From assembly GCF_010747475.1 (NCBI RefSeq), contig NZ_VSLZ01000001.1, forward strand, positions 124,001 to 188,000: DNA of 64,000 nt, in the 5' to 3' direction. Below, piece by piece: positions 1-7,980 of the stretch; the stretch's first letter is position 1; every line of letters begins with the position of its first letter. The translations under genes and the position numbers were made by a program. The stretch comes from Halorussus sp. MSC15.2 (GTDB taxonomy: Archaea > Halobacteriota > Halobacteria > Halobacteriales > Haladaptataceae). Under the pieces are notes generated by a model. The model was not told where the DNA came from. It saw only the letters and a list, made by a program, of their open reading frames with translations, and ran no database searches.

Positions 1-77
1 CGCAGGCGTTCAATCCCCACTGGGTCGGTGCGAGTCTGCTGCTCCTCGGGGCGGGTATTCTGGTCGTGACGAGGTAG
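1..77 (+). CDS. C-terminal end of a membrane protein (5' truncated)
   Basis: Only the last 24 codons are inside the window, reading from base 3 to a TAG at 75-77. The visible tail is a hydrophobic segment rich in Leu, Gly and Val (GASLLLLGAGILVV) ending in a short basic T-R tail, so it is probably the last transmembrane helix of an integral membrane protein. The family cannot be named from this fragment. Confidence 0.55.
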   Translation, partial: QAFNPHWVGASLLLLGAGILVVTR

Positions 78-193
78 CACCAGTCGTCGCTCTCTTCGTC
101 CAGACCCCGAAATCGACATGCAGTCGGATTGGCAGGGGGACTCACTGCACGTCGGAGCGGGGAGTCCGGGTCGAAACGTACCCCTTCGCGGTG

Positions 194-874
194 TTACGAT
201 TCGTGGAGACGTCTGTACAGTTCCGTCGGCAAGATTAGGACGCGAGGCGGTCCAGTTTCACCGCGGACGGGGAACATCGTCACGTTACCGACTTCGACTG
301 CTCCGAGCACGTTCATCGTCGAGAGGTCGTAGCAGCGGTCCGAGTCGCCGACGCGATACATCTCACTCGTCACATCTACGGACCCCGAAAGTGGGACGAG
401 TATCGAAAGGACGGCGTCGGCTACCTTGAGAAGTATCGGAACGAGAATCACCGCCGTTCCGAGGATGTGGTCCGGAACGTATGCAATCGAAGCTGCAGCG
501 AACCACGCTCCCAGTACCACTGCCGCCGAGAGTCGGCCGATATCGATAGAATCGAATACACGCTTTCCATCGACTCCCATCACTGTGACGACCTGTCCAA
601 GCGAACGTTTCCCGCCGAACATGTAGACTGTCAGCACGATACCGACGATACCGAGCGACGAAACGCCGGACAGCACGACGTACCGCCACGACTCGGAAAC
701 GAGGCGGTCTGACGACGGTGAGAGTAGGAGTAGTGGGACGTTCGAGAGGACGAACACGAGGAAGCCATACACTCCACCGAACTTTGCGTACGCGAACGCC
801 CGAAGCGGTCGCCACGAATCGAAGTCGACTCGCCAACTGACGAGTCCCGGTCTCACGTTCTCGTTCGGTTCCAT
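194..874 (-). CDS. Hypothetical multi-pass membrane protein, 226 aa
   Basis: I do not recognise the family. The protein has about four hydrophobic segments (around residues 33-52, 67-86, 115-131 and 139-158) and a C-terminal soluble domain of about 65 residues containing a conserved-looking MYRVGDSDRCYDLS stretch. The frame stays open upstream to 1009, but I chose the ATG at 874 (MEPNENVRPG) because the upstream part is Ser/Arg-rich and looks non-coding, and the acidic start suits a haloarchaeal protein. It converges on the truncated gene at the window edge. Function unknown. Confidence 0.6.
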   Translation of the reverse strand: MEPNENVRPGLVSWRVDFDSWRPLRAFAYAKFGGVYGFLVFVLSNVPLLLLSPSSDRLVSESWRYVVLSGVSSLGIVGIVLTVYMFGGKRSLGQVVTVMGVDGKRVFDSIDIGRLSAAVVLGAWFAAASIAYVPDHILGTAVILVPILLKVADAVLSILVPLSGSVDVTSEMYRVGDSDRCYDLSTMNVLGAVEVGNVTMFPVRGETGPPRVLILPTELYRRLHES

Positions 875-1260
875 CGGTATCGCTGTCAGTCGAGACACAC
901 TCGACGAGGAGGGAGAATCTTGTGGTCGCTCGTGGAGTCGAGTTCTCAGACGAACGGTGGCGTCCACGATGTACTTGTCGATGCACTGAACGACAGTTCC
1001 GCAGTCCATGAAGTTCTAGAAGTCATCGCCACAGACGTGGGAGATACAGCTGAAACACGCCGCGTAATCTGCCCATCCGGCGAGTTCACCCGATTTACAA
1101 GCAAGTCTGCAGTAACTACAAGCGCTAGGGAACGCGAGGTCCGCAGCACACGCGCCGAAACTGACGAGACACTCTTCCTTGACGCCTTCGGGATGATAAC
1201 CAGTACGGACTCGCCATCCGCTTCTTCAGACTTAAACCCTCGAAACCCCTACCTCCCTCC
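875..1260. other. 386-bp intergenic region before the NMD3 gene
   Basis: This holds the divergent promoters of the membrane-protein gene and the NMD3 operon. An open frame on the plus strand (920-1264) has a plausible acidic stretch in its first half, but it turns Ser/Thr-rich, runs into the NMD3 start and matches nothing I know. It could be a decayed gene remnant. The TTAAAC around 1231-1236 lies about 25-30 bases before the NMD3 ATG and is the likely TATA element. No RNA gene is visible. Confidence 0.4.
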
Positions 1261-2394
1261 ATGACTACCGAGGCCCGCGAGTTCTGTCCGAACTGCGGGG
1301 ACCCCATCGAGAACGACCCCGCCGAGCGGACGCCCCTCCCCGACGCGACTGGCAAACGCGGCAGGGAACAGAAGCTCTGCGATTCGTGCTACTTCGACCG
1401 ATTCGACCTCGTGGACGCGCCCGAGCGCATCGAGGTCCGCGTCTGCTCGCAGTGCGGTGCGGTCCACCGCGGCAACCGCTGGGTGGACGTTGACGCCCGC
1501 GACTACACCGACATCGCCATCGAGGAGGTCAGCGAGGCGCTGGGCGTCCACCTCGACGCCCACGACGTGTCGTGGCAGGTGGACCCCGAGCAGGTGGACC
1601 AGAACACGATTCGGATGCACTGTCACTTCTCGGGCATCGTCCGGGACACGTTCGTCGAGGAGGACGTGGTCGTCCCCGTGAAGATTTCGCGCCAGACCTG
1701 CGACCGGTGCGGGCGAATCGCCGGGGACTACTACGCCAGCATCGTGCAGGTCCGCGCGGTGGACCGCACCCCCACCGCCGAGGAGATAGAGCGCGCCGAG
1801 GAGATAGCCAACGAAATCGTCGCCGAGATGGAGGCGACGGGCGACCGGAACGCCTTCGTCACGGAGGTCAGCGAGACCGACGATGGCGTGAACCTCAAGG
1901 TCTCGACCAACAAGATAGGCATGAAGATATCCCAGAAGATAGTCGAGGAGTTCGGCGGTAGCTTCTCGGACTCCGAGACGCTCGTGACCGAGGACGAGGA
2001 CGGCGAAGAGGTGTACCGCGTGACCTACGCCATCCGCCTCCCGCCGTACTCGCCCGGCGAAATCATCGACCCCGAGGACGGCGACGGTCCGGTCCTCGTC
2101 CGGAGCGTCCGCGGGAACCTGAAGGGGACGCGACTCACCACCGGCGAGGACTACGAGGCCCGCTTCGAGGACGGCGACGCGCCCGAGGCCCGGCGACTCG
2201 GCCGCATCGACGACGCCGAGGAGACGACGCTCGTCGCGGTCGAGGACGAGCGCGCGGTGCAGGTGCTAGACCCCGAGACGTACCGGACCAAGACCATCGC
2301 CCGCCCCGACTTCGTGGACGCCGACGCCGAGACGGTGCCGGTGCTGAAGAGTCGCGCTGGTCTCCACGTCGTGCCAGAACGAGACGAGGAGTAG
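1261..2394 (+). CDS. NMD3 family protein (ribosome-associated), 377 aa
   Basis: Archaeal homologue of eukaryotic Nmd3, the adaptor that binds the large ribosomal subunit during maturation and export. Archaea have no nucleus, so the role is probably late 50S maturation (inference). The N-terminal half carries the diagnostic zinc-binding CxxC pairs: CPNCG (residues 9-13), CDSCY, CSQCG (about 62-66) and CDRCG (about 146-150). Eukaryote-specific export signals are absent and the length fits archaeal NMD3. It sits 5 bp ahead of the taw2 gene with a GGAG-like stretch spanning the junction, so the two are probably co-transcribed, joining ribosome and tRNA maturation. Start chosen at the ATG directly before the first zinc motif, about 25 nt after a TATA-like element. 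Confidence 0.9.
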   Translation: MTTEAREFCPNCGDPIENDPAERTPLPDATGKRGREQKLCDSCYFDRFDLVDAPERIEVRVCSQCGAVHRGNRWVDVDARDYTDIAIEEVSEALGVHLDAHDVSWQVDPEQVDQNTIRMHCHFSGIVRDTFVEEDVVVPVKISRQTCDRCGRIAGDYYASIVQVRAVDRTPTAEEIERAEEIANEIVAEMEATGDRNAFVTEVSETDDGVNLKVSTNKIGMKISQKIVEEFGGSFSDSETLVTEDEDGEEVYRVTYAIRLPPYSPGEIIDPEDGDGPVLVRSVRGNLKGTRLTTGEDYEARFEDGDAPEARRLGRIDDAEETTLVAVEDERAVQVLDPETYRTKTIARPDFVDADAETVPVLKSRAGLHVVPERDEE

Positions 2395-2399
2395 GAGCG

Positions 2400-3482
2400 A
2401 TGACGAGTCACCCCGACCTCGCCGCGGTCGTCCCCAAACCGGAGAGCGAGGCGACCATCGCGGCCTTGCAGGACGAAGGCGTCTACGACCCGACCCGGAA
2501 GGTCCGGGAGTTCGACGCAGAGACCGTCGCGCTTCCGGTGACCGACCCGCCACAGCAAACGTCGGTGCTGAAGGTGGTCGAACAGGTGGACCCCGAGCGC
2601 AGGCTGCCGGACCTCGACGCCCACCTCCGCGAGCGCGGGTGGTCCGAGGCGGAGATAGCGCGCGCCCCGGGGTCGTGGGCGGTCGTCGGCAGCGTCGTCC
2701 TCGTCACCTTCGGCGACGCCGACGACCCCGACGGAGCGGAGGGCATCGACCGCGAGGAAGTCGGCGAGGCCCTGCTGGACCTCCACGGCGAGGCCGACAC
2801 GGTGCTGGCCCACCAGGGCGTCTCGGGCGAGCACCGCGAACCCTCCGTCTCGGTCGTGGCGGGCGCGGGCGACACCGAGACGGTCCACACCGAACACGGC
2901 ACGCGGTACGCGCTGGACTTCGCCGAAGTGATGTTCTCGCCCGGCAACAAGGCCGAGCGCGCACGGATGGGCGAGGTAGTCGAACCCGGCGAACGCGTCT
3001 TCGACATGTTCGCCGGCATCGGCTACTTCACCCTGCCGATGGCCCGCGCCGGGGCCGACGTGACCGCGGCCGAGCGCAACCCCGCGGCGTTCCGGTTCCT
3101 CGTGGAGAACGCGATGCTCAACGACGTGTCCGACCGCGTCTCGGCGTTCCGCGCGGACTGCCGCGACGTGGCGGTGGACCCGCCCGCCGACCGCGTCGTG
3201 ATGGGCTACTACGAGGCTTCCGAGCCACGCTCGGAAGACAGTCGGGCTTCGCCCGACGCTTCCTACGAATATCTCGACTCGGCGCTCGCGGCGCTGCGGC
3301 CCGGCGGCGTGGTCCACATGCACGAGGCGACGCCGGAGGACCTGCTCTGGGACCGGCCGGTCTCCCGACTCCGGGACGCCGCCGCGGACGCCGGGCGCGA
3401 GGTCGAGGTTCTCGACCGCCGCAAGGTCAAGAGCCACAGCGAGGGCGTCTGGCACGTCGTCGTGGACGCCCGCATCGACTGA
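2400..3482 (+). CDS. taw2: tRNA-Phe wyosine biosynthesis aminocarboxypropyltransferase Taw2 (Trm5/Tyw2 family), 360 aa
   Basis: Class I SAM-dependent Trm5/Tyw2-type enzyme. Taw2 transfers the 3-amino-3-carboxypropyl group of SAM to 4-demethylwyosine at position 37 of tRNA-Phe. The N-terminal half is the substrate domain. The Rossmann core has the SAM motif VFDMFAGIGYFTLP (about residues 200-213), an acidic motif AAERNP, and RVVMGYY where Trm5 methyltransferases usually have an N-L-P motif; this G-Y version favours Taw2 over Trm5. Just after it, about 16 residues (ASEPRSEDSRASPDAS) are encoded by two adjacent perfect hairpins and look like an insertion in a surface loop. The gene follows the NMD3 gene after 5 bp. 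Trm5 is the main alternative. Confidence 0.82.
   Translation: MTSHPDLAAVVPKPESEATIAALQDEGVYDPTRKVREFDAETVALPVTDPPQQTSVLKVVEQVDPERRLPDLDAHLRERGWSEAEIARAPGSWAVVGSVVLVTFGDADDPDGAEGIDREEVGEALLDLHGEADTVLAHQGVSGEHREPSVSVVAGAGDTETVHTEHGTRYALDFAEVMFSPGNKAERARMGEVVEPGERVFDMFAGIGYFTLPMARAGADVTAAERNPAAFRFLVENAMLNDVSDRVSAFRADCRDVAVDPPADRVVMGYYEASEPRSEDSRASPDASYEYLDSALAALRPGGVVHMHEATPEDLLWDRPVSRLRDAAADAGREVEVLDRRKVKSHSEGVWHVVVDARID
3217..3257. repeat. Two tandem perfect hairpins inside taw2
   Basis: Hairpin A is cttccgagc-cac-gctcggaag (3217-3237, 9-bp arms). Hairpin B is gtcgggc-ttc-gcccgac (3241-3257, 7-bp arms). The hexamer gcttcc flanks the pair at 3216-3221 and 3258-3263, like a short target duplication. 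The reading frame is kept, adding a polar Ser/Arg/Glu/Pro segment. This is the layout expected of a small palindromic insertion element tolerated in a protein loop. A similar pair lies in the GNAT gene at 51121-51151. Confidence 0.6.
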
Positions 3483-3570
3483 CGCCACTCGTCACTGGTC
3501 TTTCGCCCCTCGTCTCTCCCGCCCTCGGTTCAGTCCCTACGTTTAAGATTCGGCGTTCTCACGTCCGGGT

Positions 3571-3747
3571 ATGCCCAAGTGTCCGTCCTGCGACGCCGAC
3601 GTGGCGAACCCGAACTACCGCCAACAGATGGTCGAACCCAAGTCGAACCGAGACGGCGTCACCGTGACCGCGACCACCGGCCAGCGCTACTGGATGGTGT
3701 TGTGCCCGAACTGCGACGCCGTCCTCGGGATTCTGGAGGACGACTGA
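3571..3747 (+). CDS. Small zinc-ribbon protein, 58 aa
   Basis: Starts MPKCPSCDADVAN and carries a second CPNCD pair near residue 47, so it is a two-CxxC single-zinc ribbon, one of the many very small zinc finger proteins of haloarchaea. Between the pairs lies a basic and aromatic stretch (TATTGQRYWMV) typical of small nucleic-acid- or protein-binding ribbons. A TATA-like TTTAAGA lies at 3542-3548, about 26 nt before the ATG, which fits leaderless transcription. The target is unknown. Confidence 0.75.
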   Translation: MPKCPSCDADVANPNYRQQMVEPKSNRDGVTVTATTGQRYWMVLCPNCDAVLGILEDD

Positions 3748-3827
3748 GCTATCGAACTCTCCTTCGTCACGAGGCGGAGTCGTCCGTGACCCAAACCGTT
3801 ATTTCGGTCCCACCGCTTGCGTCCCGT

Positions 3828-3920
3828 ATGGACGACGACACGCGACAGAAACTGATTTCGCTGTTCTTCGTGTTGCTGATGCTCAGTTCGGGCGTCGCCT
3901 ACACGATTTCGATTATCTGA
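3828..3920 (+). CDS. Predicted single-pass membrane micropeptide, 30 aa
   Basis: MDDDTRQKL followed by one hydrophobic helix of about 20 residues (ISLFFVLLMLSSGVAYTISI). The acidic soluble N-terminus followed by one helix is typical of conserved small haloarchaeal membrane proteins. A TATA-like TTATTTCGG lies about 25-30 nt upstream (around 3799), consistent with leaderless expression. It is too short for a family assignment and its role is unknown. Evidence for coding is composition, the promoter and the clean start-helix-stop layout. Confidence 0.5.
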   Translation: MDDDTRQKLISLFFVLLMLSSGVAYTISII

Positions 3921-4128
3921 GCGGCGTTCGGCGCGGAACGCCGTCCAGTCCACCGCACCGACTCCCCGATAGCGTCGCCAGCGGGCAGCGCGGTGGCTTT
4001 CGGGGTTCCGGACGAGCGACAGACTGCCTTCGAGAAGGAAGCCGTCACGCCGCGCTGCGCTCGGTCACCCCGAATCGAACCCGGCCGTGAGCGCCATCGT
4101 CTCTAACGCTCGGCAGCCGATTTACCGT

Positions 4129-4159
4129 GGTATCTAACCGCAAGGATTTATTAGATACC
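4129..4159. promoter_or_regulatory. Perfect inverted repeat around the TATA box of the EamA transporter operon
   Basis: The arms are ggtatctaa (4129-4137) and ttagatacc (4151-4159) with a 13-bp spacer. The TATA-like atttatta (4146-4153) runs into the right arm and lies about 25-30 nt before the first GTG at 4177, so a bound regulator would block TBP. The same GGTATCT/AGATACC arms frame the TATA box of the gene at 37804-39066. The 208 bases before it (3921-4128) hold no gene I can support. Confidence 0.6.
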
Positions 4160-4176
4160 GAATCCGACAACCAACC

Positions 4177-4242
4177 GTGAAATTCGAACTACTGCCAACC
4201 ATCCTGCGTTCGTTCGAAAGCACGGTGGAGGGAACGGTGTGA
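4177..4242 (+). CDS. Putative 21-aa leader ORF translationally coupled to the EamA transporter
   Basis: GTG-initiated ORF (KFELLPTILRSFESTVEGTV after the start) ending in TGA at 4240-4242. Its stop overlaps the GTG start of the transporter in a GTGA four-base overlap, the usual layout of translational coupling. A TATA box 25-30 nt upstream would make this GTG the first codon of a leaderless mRNA, so ribosomes would reach the transporter only after translating the leader. It is in a different frame from the transporter, so it is not an N-terminal extension. No enrichment for one amino acid suggests classical attenuation. Confidence 0.4.
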   Translation: MKFELLPTILRSFESTVEGTV

Positions 4243-5141
4243 GTCGGCGGCGCACCGCTGGCATGTTCGTCCTGCTCGGTTTCCTGTGGGGAAGTTCGTT
4301 CGTCACCATCGACCTCGGACTCCGCTTTTTCCCGCCAGTCCTGTTCGCCGCGCTCCGGTACTACATCGCCGGCGCGGCGGTCTTCGGCGTGGCGCTACTG
4401 ACGACCGACTACTGGCGACCCCGAACGAGGAACGACGCGGCAGTCGTCGCCGTCGTCGGGAGTCTCATGATAGGGGGCCACCACGCGTTCCTCTATCTCG
4501 GACAGCAGTACGTGTCGGGACCGGTCGCCGCGGTCGTCATCAGCCTCGGTCCCGTCCTGACCGCGGTCTTCGCGGGCGTCCTCCTCGGCGACCGACTGAC
4601 GCGACTCGGCGTCGCGGGGTTCGTCCTCGGTATCCTCGGCGTCTCGCTCGTCGCCCGACCGAACCCCGACCAGTTGCTCTCTTCGGACGTGACGGGTATC
4701 GCCATCGTCTTCGTGGCGTCCGTGTGTTTCGCGCTCGGTGCCGTGCTCACCCGTCCGTTCGACTCGGGGCTTCCCGCTCGGAGCGTCCAAGCGTGGGGGA
4801 TGCTGGTCGGCGCGCCCCTGCTCCACGCCGTCAGCGTCGCCCGCGGCGAAACGTTCGCCGCCATCGAGTGGACGCCGGCGGCGACCGCCTCGCTCGCCTA
4901 CCTCGCGCTGGTGGCCGGTGCCGCCGCCTTCCTCATTTACTTCGCGCTCTTGGACCGACTCGGGCCGACCGAGATAAACCTCATCGGCTACCTCGAACCC
5001 GTCGCGGCGACGCTCATCAGTTGGGTGGTGCTCGGCGAACTCGTCGACCCGCTGACCGCGGCGGGACTCGTCACCATCTTCGTCGGGTTCGCCTGCATCA
5101 AACGCCGCGCGCTGTCGGACCTCGCGGCGTCGGTTCCGTAA
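4239..5141 (+). CDS. EamA/DMT-family transporter, 300 aa
   Basis: Drug/metabolite transporter of the EamA type with two tandem five-helix repeats, ten hydrophobic segments in all. The first repeat begins FVLLGFLWGSSFVTIDLGLR, the classic WGSSF motif. The second has the conserved end of the family (PTEINLIGYLEPVAATLISW, then VLGE). Such proteins export amino acids, metabolites or drugs across the cytoplasmic membrane; the substrate cannot be read here. The GTG start overlaps the leader ORF by four bases. An ATG eight codons in (MFVLLGF) is an alternative. Expression probably depends on the inverted repeat at 4129-4159. Confidence 0.85.
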   Translation: MSRRRTAGMFVLLGFLWGSSFVTIDLGLRFFPPVLFAALRYYIAGAAVFGVALLTTDYWRPRTRNDAAVVAVVGSLMIGGHHAFLYLGQQYVSGPVAAVVISLGPVLTAVFAGVLLGDRLTRLGVAGFVLGILGVSLVARPNPDQLLSSDVTGIAIVFVASVCFALGAVLTRPFDSGLPARSVQAWGMLVGAPLLHAVSVARGETFAAIEWTPAATASLAYLALVAGAAAFLIYFALLDRLGPTEINLIGYLEPVAATLISWVVLGELVDPLTAAGLVTIFVGFACIKRRALSDLAASVP

Positions 5142-5239
5142 CTACGAGATGGTCTCCATCGGGAGTGTGCGTCAACTTCGCCCCTCGCGGCCCTCTCAAT
5201 CTCCTCAAAACTTCCTCTTCTGTCCTCACCGCACCCTCC

Positions 5240-7117
5240 TCACTCTACGTCCCACACGTCCGCCATCGGACTCTTGCGCCCGGTCGAGGTGTCGTCAGAC
5301 GAATCGTCGCCCGACGACGGTCCTCCAGACGAACTACTGTCCGACGACCCGTCGCCGGAGGACTGCCCGGTCGCGGTCCGTCCGTCCGCGGAGCGGGACC
5401 CCGAACCGGACCCGCCGCGAGACCCCGCCCCGCGACTCCGACCGCCACGAGTAGTGGTCGCACCCGCCCCGGCCGCCGACTGACTGGCGCTCCGCGGGTC
5501 GAACTCCGGCAGGTCCGGGCGACTCATCCGCTCGACCTGTTCGGTGAACCACGGCGGCGTGTCGCTCTCCGCGCGGTCGAACACCTGCAGCAGACTCGAA
5601 TCGGCGAGGTAGGTCGCGCCGTAGTCGTCGGGCGACCGGACCACCCGGCCGCAGGCCTGAATCACCGTCCGGAGCGCGGCCCGGTAGTACCACGCCCACT
5701 GGCCCTCTTCGAGTCGGTGGGCGACTCGGGAGTCGTTGGTGTTGAGGAACGGGGCCTTGCAGATGACCTGCCAGCGCGCCAGGTCGCCTTTGAGGTCGAG
5801 GGCCTCCTCCATCTTGACCGAGAGGAACACCTCTTCGCCGTCGCTGGCCTTCCACGACTCCAGTTCTGCGTCCCGGTTCTCCTTGCCGTGAGTCCGGACT
5901 CGGTCGCCGACGCCGAACTCGTCGAGGCGGTCGGCGAGGCGCTCCTGAATCGCGTAGGAGTGGGCGTGAATGATTCCCTTCTCACCGCGGTGTTCCTGCA
6001 TCACCCGAACGACGGTCCGGGCTATCTTCGGCAGGGTGTCGTCACGGTGTTCGTAGGTCATCTTCCCCTGCGTCACGTCGTAGAGCGGTCGATTCTCGAC
6101 GGGGAAGGTGTGGCCCACGTCCACCAGCGCGACGTTCGCGGGGTCGAGTCCGACCTGCCGACAGAACGCCTGCTTGTTCAGAATCGTGGCCGAGAGGAGC
6201 GCGAACCTGTTCCCGCGGTCCCAGACGGTGTGGTTCAGGTAGCGCTCGGGGTTCATCGGCTTGATGGTAATCGCGCCGCCCTCCCCGTCGGGTTGGTCCA
6301 CGACCCACGTCGTCGCGCTTTGGGAGTCGCGGTAGTCCTCAACGAACCAGTCTAACTCGCCGATGAGTTCCTGCAGTCGGTCGCGCTCGGCGACCTCCTC
6401 CGGACTCAGTTCCTGTTCGGCTATCAGGTCGTCCTTCCGGCGCTCGCAGACGTTCTGGAGTCGGTCGGCGTACTCCACGGCCCGGTCCACCCCGGTCATC
6501 TCGGGCACCTTCAGGTCGTCCCAGATGGGGACCGTCCGGGGGTTGAGGTCGATGGCGGCGTACATCTCGGCCCACTCGGCGAGTCCGTGGGCCTCGTCGA
6601 TGACCACGCAGTCGCGCTTCCGGAACACCTCCGACCCGGCGGTCCGCATGAAGTACGCCAGCGTCATCGCCGCTATCTCCCGACTGCTGGCGATGGCCCG
6701 GTCCGAGAAGTAGGGACACCGGTGCTTGACCGAGCAGTCGTACCCCTTCTCCCGGGCGCAGGGCGCGCGGTTGACCGGCGTGTTCGTCTCGCCCGGCAGG
6801 ATGCACGAGTAGTTGCGCTTGCCCCGGATTATCTTCAAACCGTCCAGCAGGTCGTCCTCGGCCACGTCGTCCAACTGGGACACCTGCGGCGTGGTGTAGT
6901 AGGCCCCGGTCGCGTCGCTCGGCGCGGCCTCGTCCGGCGTCCGAGCGCACCCGGCGATGGCCCTCGCCAGCAGCGACTTTCCGCTCCCCGTGGGGGCGCG
7001 GACCAGCACCACGTCGTTCCCGTCGGCGAAGGCGTCCCTGATATCTCCGAGGGCGTCGCGCTGGTTACCGCGGTAGGAAGGGGCGGGGAACTCGTCGAAA
7101 ATCCGCTCGGGGTTCAC
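5240..7117 (-). CDS. XPD/DinG-type superfamily 2 DNA helicase with Fe-S cysteines and a disordered tail, 625 aa
   Basis: ATP-dependent 5'-3' helicase of the Rad3/XPD/DinG group, likely acting in DNA repair. Walker A APTGSGKS is at residues 41-48 and the DEAH box (VVIDEAHGLAEW) at about 171-182. Motif VI is QACGRVVRSPDD. Between Walker A and DEAH lie four cysteines (C105, C120, C128, C134) with the spacing of the 4Fe-4S clamp of XPD/DinG. The last 70 or so residues are low-complexity, first Gly/Arg/Ser-rich (RGGRSRGAGSRGG) then Ser/Asp-rich, ending in a short conserved-looking MADVWDVE. The tail may bind nucleic acid or a partner. It converges on the EamA gene. Confidence 0.88.
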   Translation of the reverse strand: MNPERIFDEFPAPSYRGNQRDALGDIRDAFADGNDVVLVRAPTGSGKSLLARAIAGCARTPDEAAPSDATGAYYTTPQVSQLDDVAEDDLLDGLKIIRGKRNYSCILPGETNTPVNRAPCAREKGYDCSVKHRCPYFSDRAIASSREIAAMTLAYFMRTAGSEVFRKRDCVVIDEAHGLAEWAEMYAAIDLNPRTVPIWDDLKVPEMTGVDRAVEYADRLQNVCERRKDDLIAEQELSPEEVAERDRLQELIGELDWFVEDYRDSQSATTWVVDQPDGEGGAITIKPMNPERYLNHTVWDRGNRFALLSATILNKQAFCRQVGLDPANVALVDVGHTFPVENRPLYDVTQGKMTYEHRDDTLPKIARTVVRVMQEHRGEKGIIHAHSYAIQERLADRLDEFGVGDRVRTHGKENRDAELESWKASDGEEVFLSVKMEEALDLKGDLARWQVICKAPFLNTNDSRVAHRLEEGQWAWYYRAALRTVIQACGRVVRSPDDYGATYLADSSLLQVFDRAESDTPPWFTEQVERMSRPDLPEFDPRSASQSAAGAGATTTRGGRSRGAGSRGGSGSGSRSADGRTATGQSSGDGSSDSSSSGGPSSGDDSSDDTSTGRKSPMADVWDVE

Positions 7118-7209
7118 TGTCCGAAGTCACGGCAGTGCGATAGATAAAGGCTATTGATTCGGGCGATTCGCGGTCGGTCGGAAGGCGCAGGCGGTCCGAT
7201 GCGGCGACC

Positions 7210-7419
7210 TTACGACTCCCCGAGCGCCGCCACGTCCTCGGCGGTCGGGTCGTCGGGCAACCTGTCGATGCAGTCGAAACAGAGGAAGTGTTCGGTCCCG
7301 TCGCTGTCGAACTCCAGCGTCATCCCGCCGGTCGCGTCGTGTTCGAGGGTCCAGAGGTTGGCGATACCGCCCGCGATTTTGACCTGTTCGCCGCACCCCT
7401 CGCAGGGTTCCGTCGCCAT
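7210..7419 (-). CDS. Small CxxC zinc-ribbon protein (DUF7561-like), 69 aa
   Basis: The ribbon has CEGCG (residues 6-10) and CFDC (about 47-50) around a beta-rich core (NLWTLEHDATGGMTLEF). It resembles a conserved haloarchaeal family I remember as DUF7561, but that number is from memory. Only four cysteines are present, enough for one zinc ion. The function is unknown; such proteins are often accessory nucleic-acid or protein binders. It lies downstream of the divergent HalOD1 gene region, with its promoter between 7420 and 7577. Confidence 0.7.
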   Translation of the reverse strand: MATEPCEGCGEQVKIAGGIANLWTLEHDATGGMTLEFDSDGTEHFLCFDCIDRLPDDPTAEDVAALGES

Positions 7420-7547
7420 GACTGCACCCAGCGTCCCCAGCGTGAAAGCCCTGCCGACGAGGCGCTCGGACCGCCATTACCGTCGAGTCGTTTCGAGAGG
7501 ATTCCGAATCGTATTTATCCTAGTTCGTGGTGAGCGTGTGTATCGAA

Positions 7548-7572
7548 GTCGGCCCCGGCCGACGTTGGAGAG
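7548..7572 (+). promoter_or_regulatory. 5' UTR hairpin and Shine-Dalgarno site of the HalOD1 gene
   Basis: TATA-like TATTTATC (7512-7519) predicts transcription from about 7540. The short leader then contains gtcggc-cccg-gccgac (7548-7563), a 6-bp stem, followed at once by the Shine-Dalgarno-like GGAGAG (7567-7572), 5 nt before the ATG at 7578. This decides the start in favour of 7578 over the GTG at 7527, and the stem could modulate access to the ribosome site. Confidence 0.4.
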
Positions 7573-7577
7573 AACCA

Positions 7578-7901
7578 ATGCACGACACAGAACCTTCCGT
7601 AGCGACCGCAGTCGAACCCGGGAACCACTCGCCGAACGCCTCGCGGGCGTTCTACGACCCGGACGGCGACGCGACGCTCGTTCAGACCGTGCTGGACGCG
7701 CTGGCCGACGCCTCGGAACGCCCGAGCGACGAAGTGACCGTCTGCCTCTACGACGTCGTCGACCCCGACGCGCTGAACGACCTCTTCCGGCCGACGCGAA
7801 ACGGACCGTCCCGCGACACCGGCCGCGTCTCGTTCTGCGTCGAGGAGTTCACGGTGGACGTTCACGCCGACGGGCGCGTCTTCGTCCGCCGGACGAACTG
7901 A
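7578..7901 (+). CDS. HalOD1 output-domain protein, 107 aa
   Basis: HalOD1 is a small haloarchaeal domain found alone or at the end of signalling proteins, thought to be an output module. Here nearly the whole protein is the domain: a helix (TLVQTVLDALADASE), a short beta unit (VTVCLYDVVDPDALNDLF) and the C-terminal VSFCVEEFTVDVHADGRVFV hairpin. No receiver or sensor domain is attached. The ATG at 7578 follows a GGAGAG ribosome site. It is divergent from the zinc-ribbon gene at 7210-7419. Its partner is unknown. Confidence 0.8.
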   Translation: MHDTEPSVATAVEPGNHSPNASRAFYDPDGDATLVQTVLDALADASERPSDEVTVCLYDVVDPDALNDLFRPTRNGPSRDTGRVSFCVEEFTVDVHADGRVFVRRTN

Positions 7902-7980
7902 CTCTCGTCGGCCGAATCGACCTCCTCGGCCGAACTGATTCCGATTCGGCGCGACGTCGTCCCGGAGCCATCGCCTCGCG

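Noticed and set aside
920-1264. Plus-strand frame upstream of the NMD3 gene
   Set aside because: The first half looks plausible, but it degrades into Ser/Thr/Arg-rich sequence, overlaps the NMD3 promoter and start, and has no recognisable domain.
4060-4095. tRNA-like T-arm text (gaatcgaacccggcc)
   Set aside because: The bases on both sides do not pair as a T-stem and no anticodon arm or acceptor stem can be built around it.
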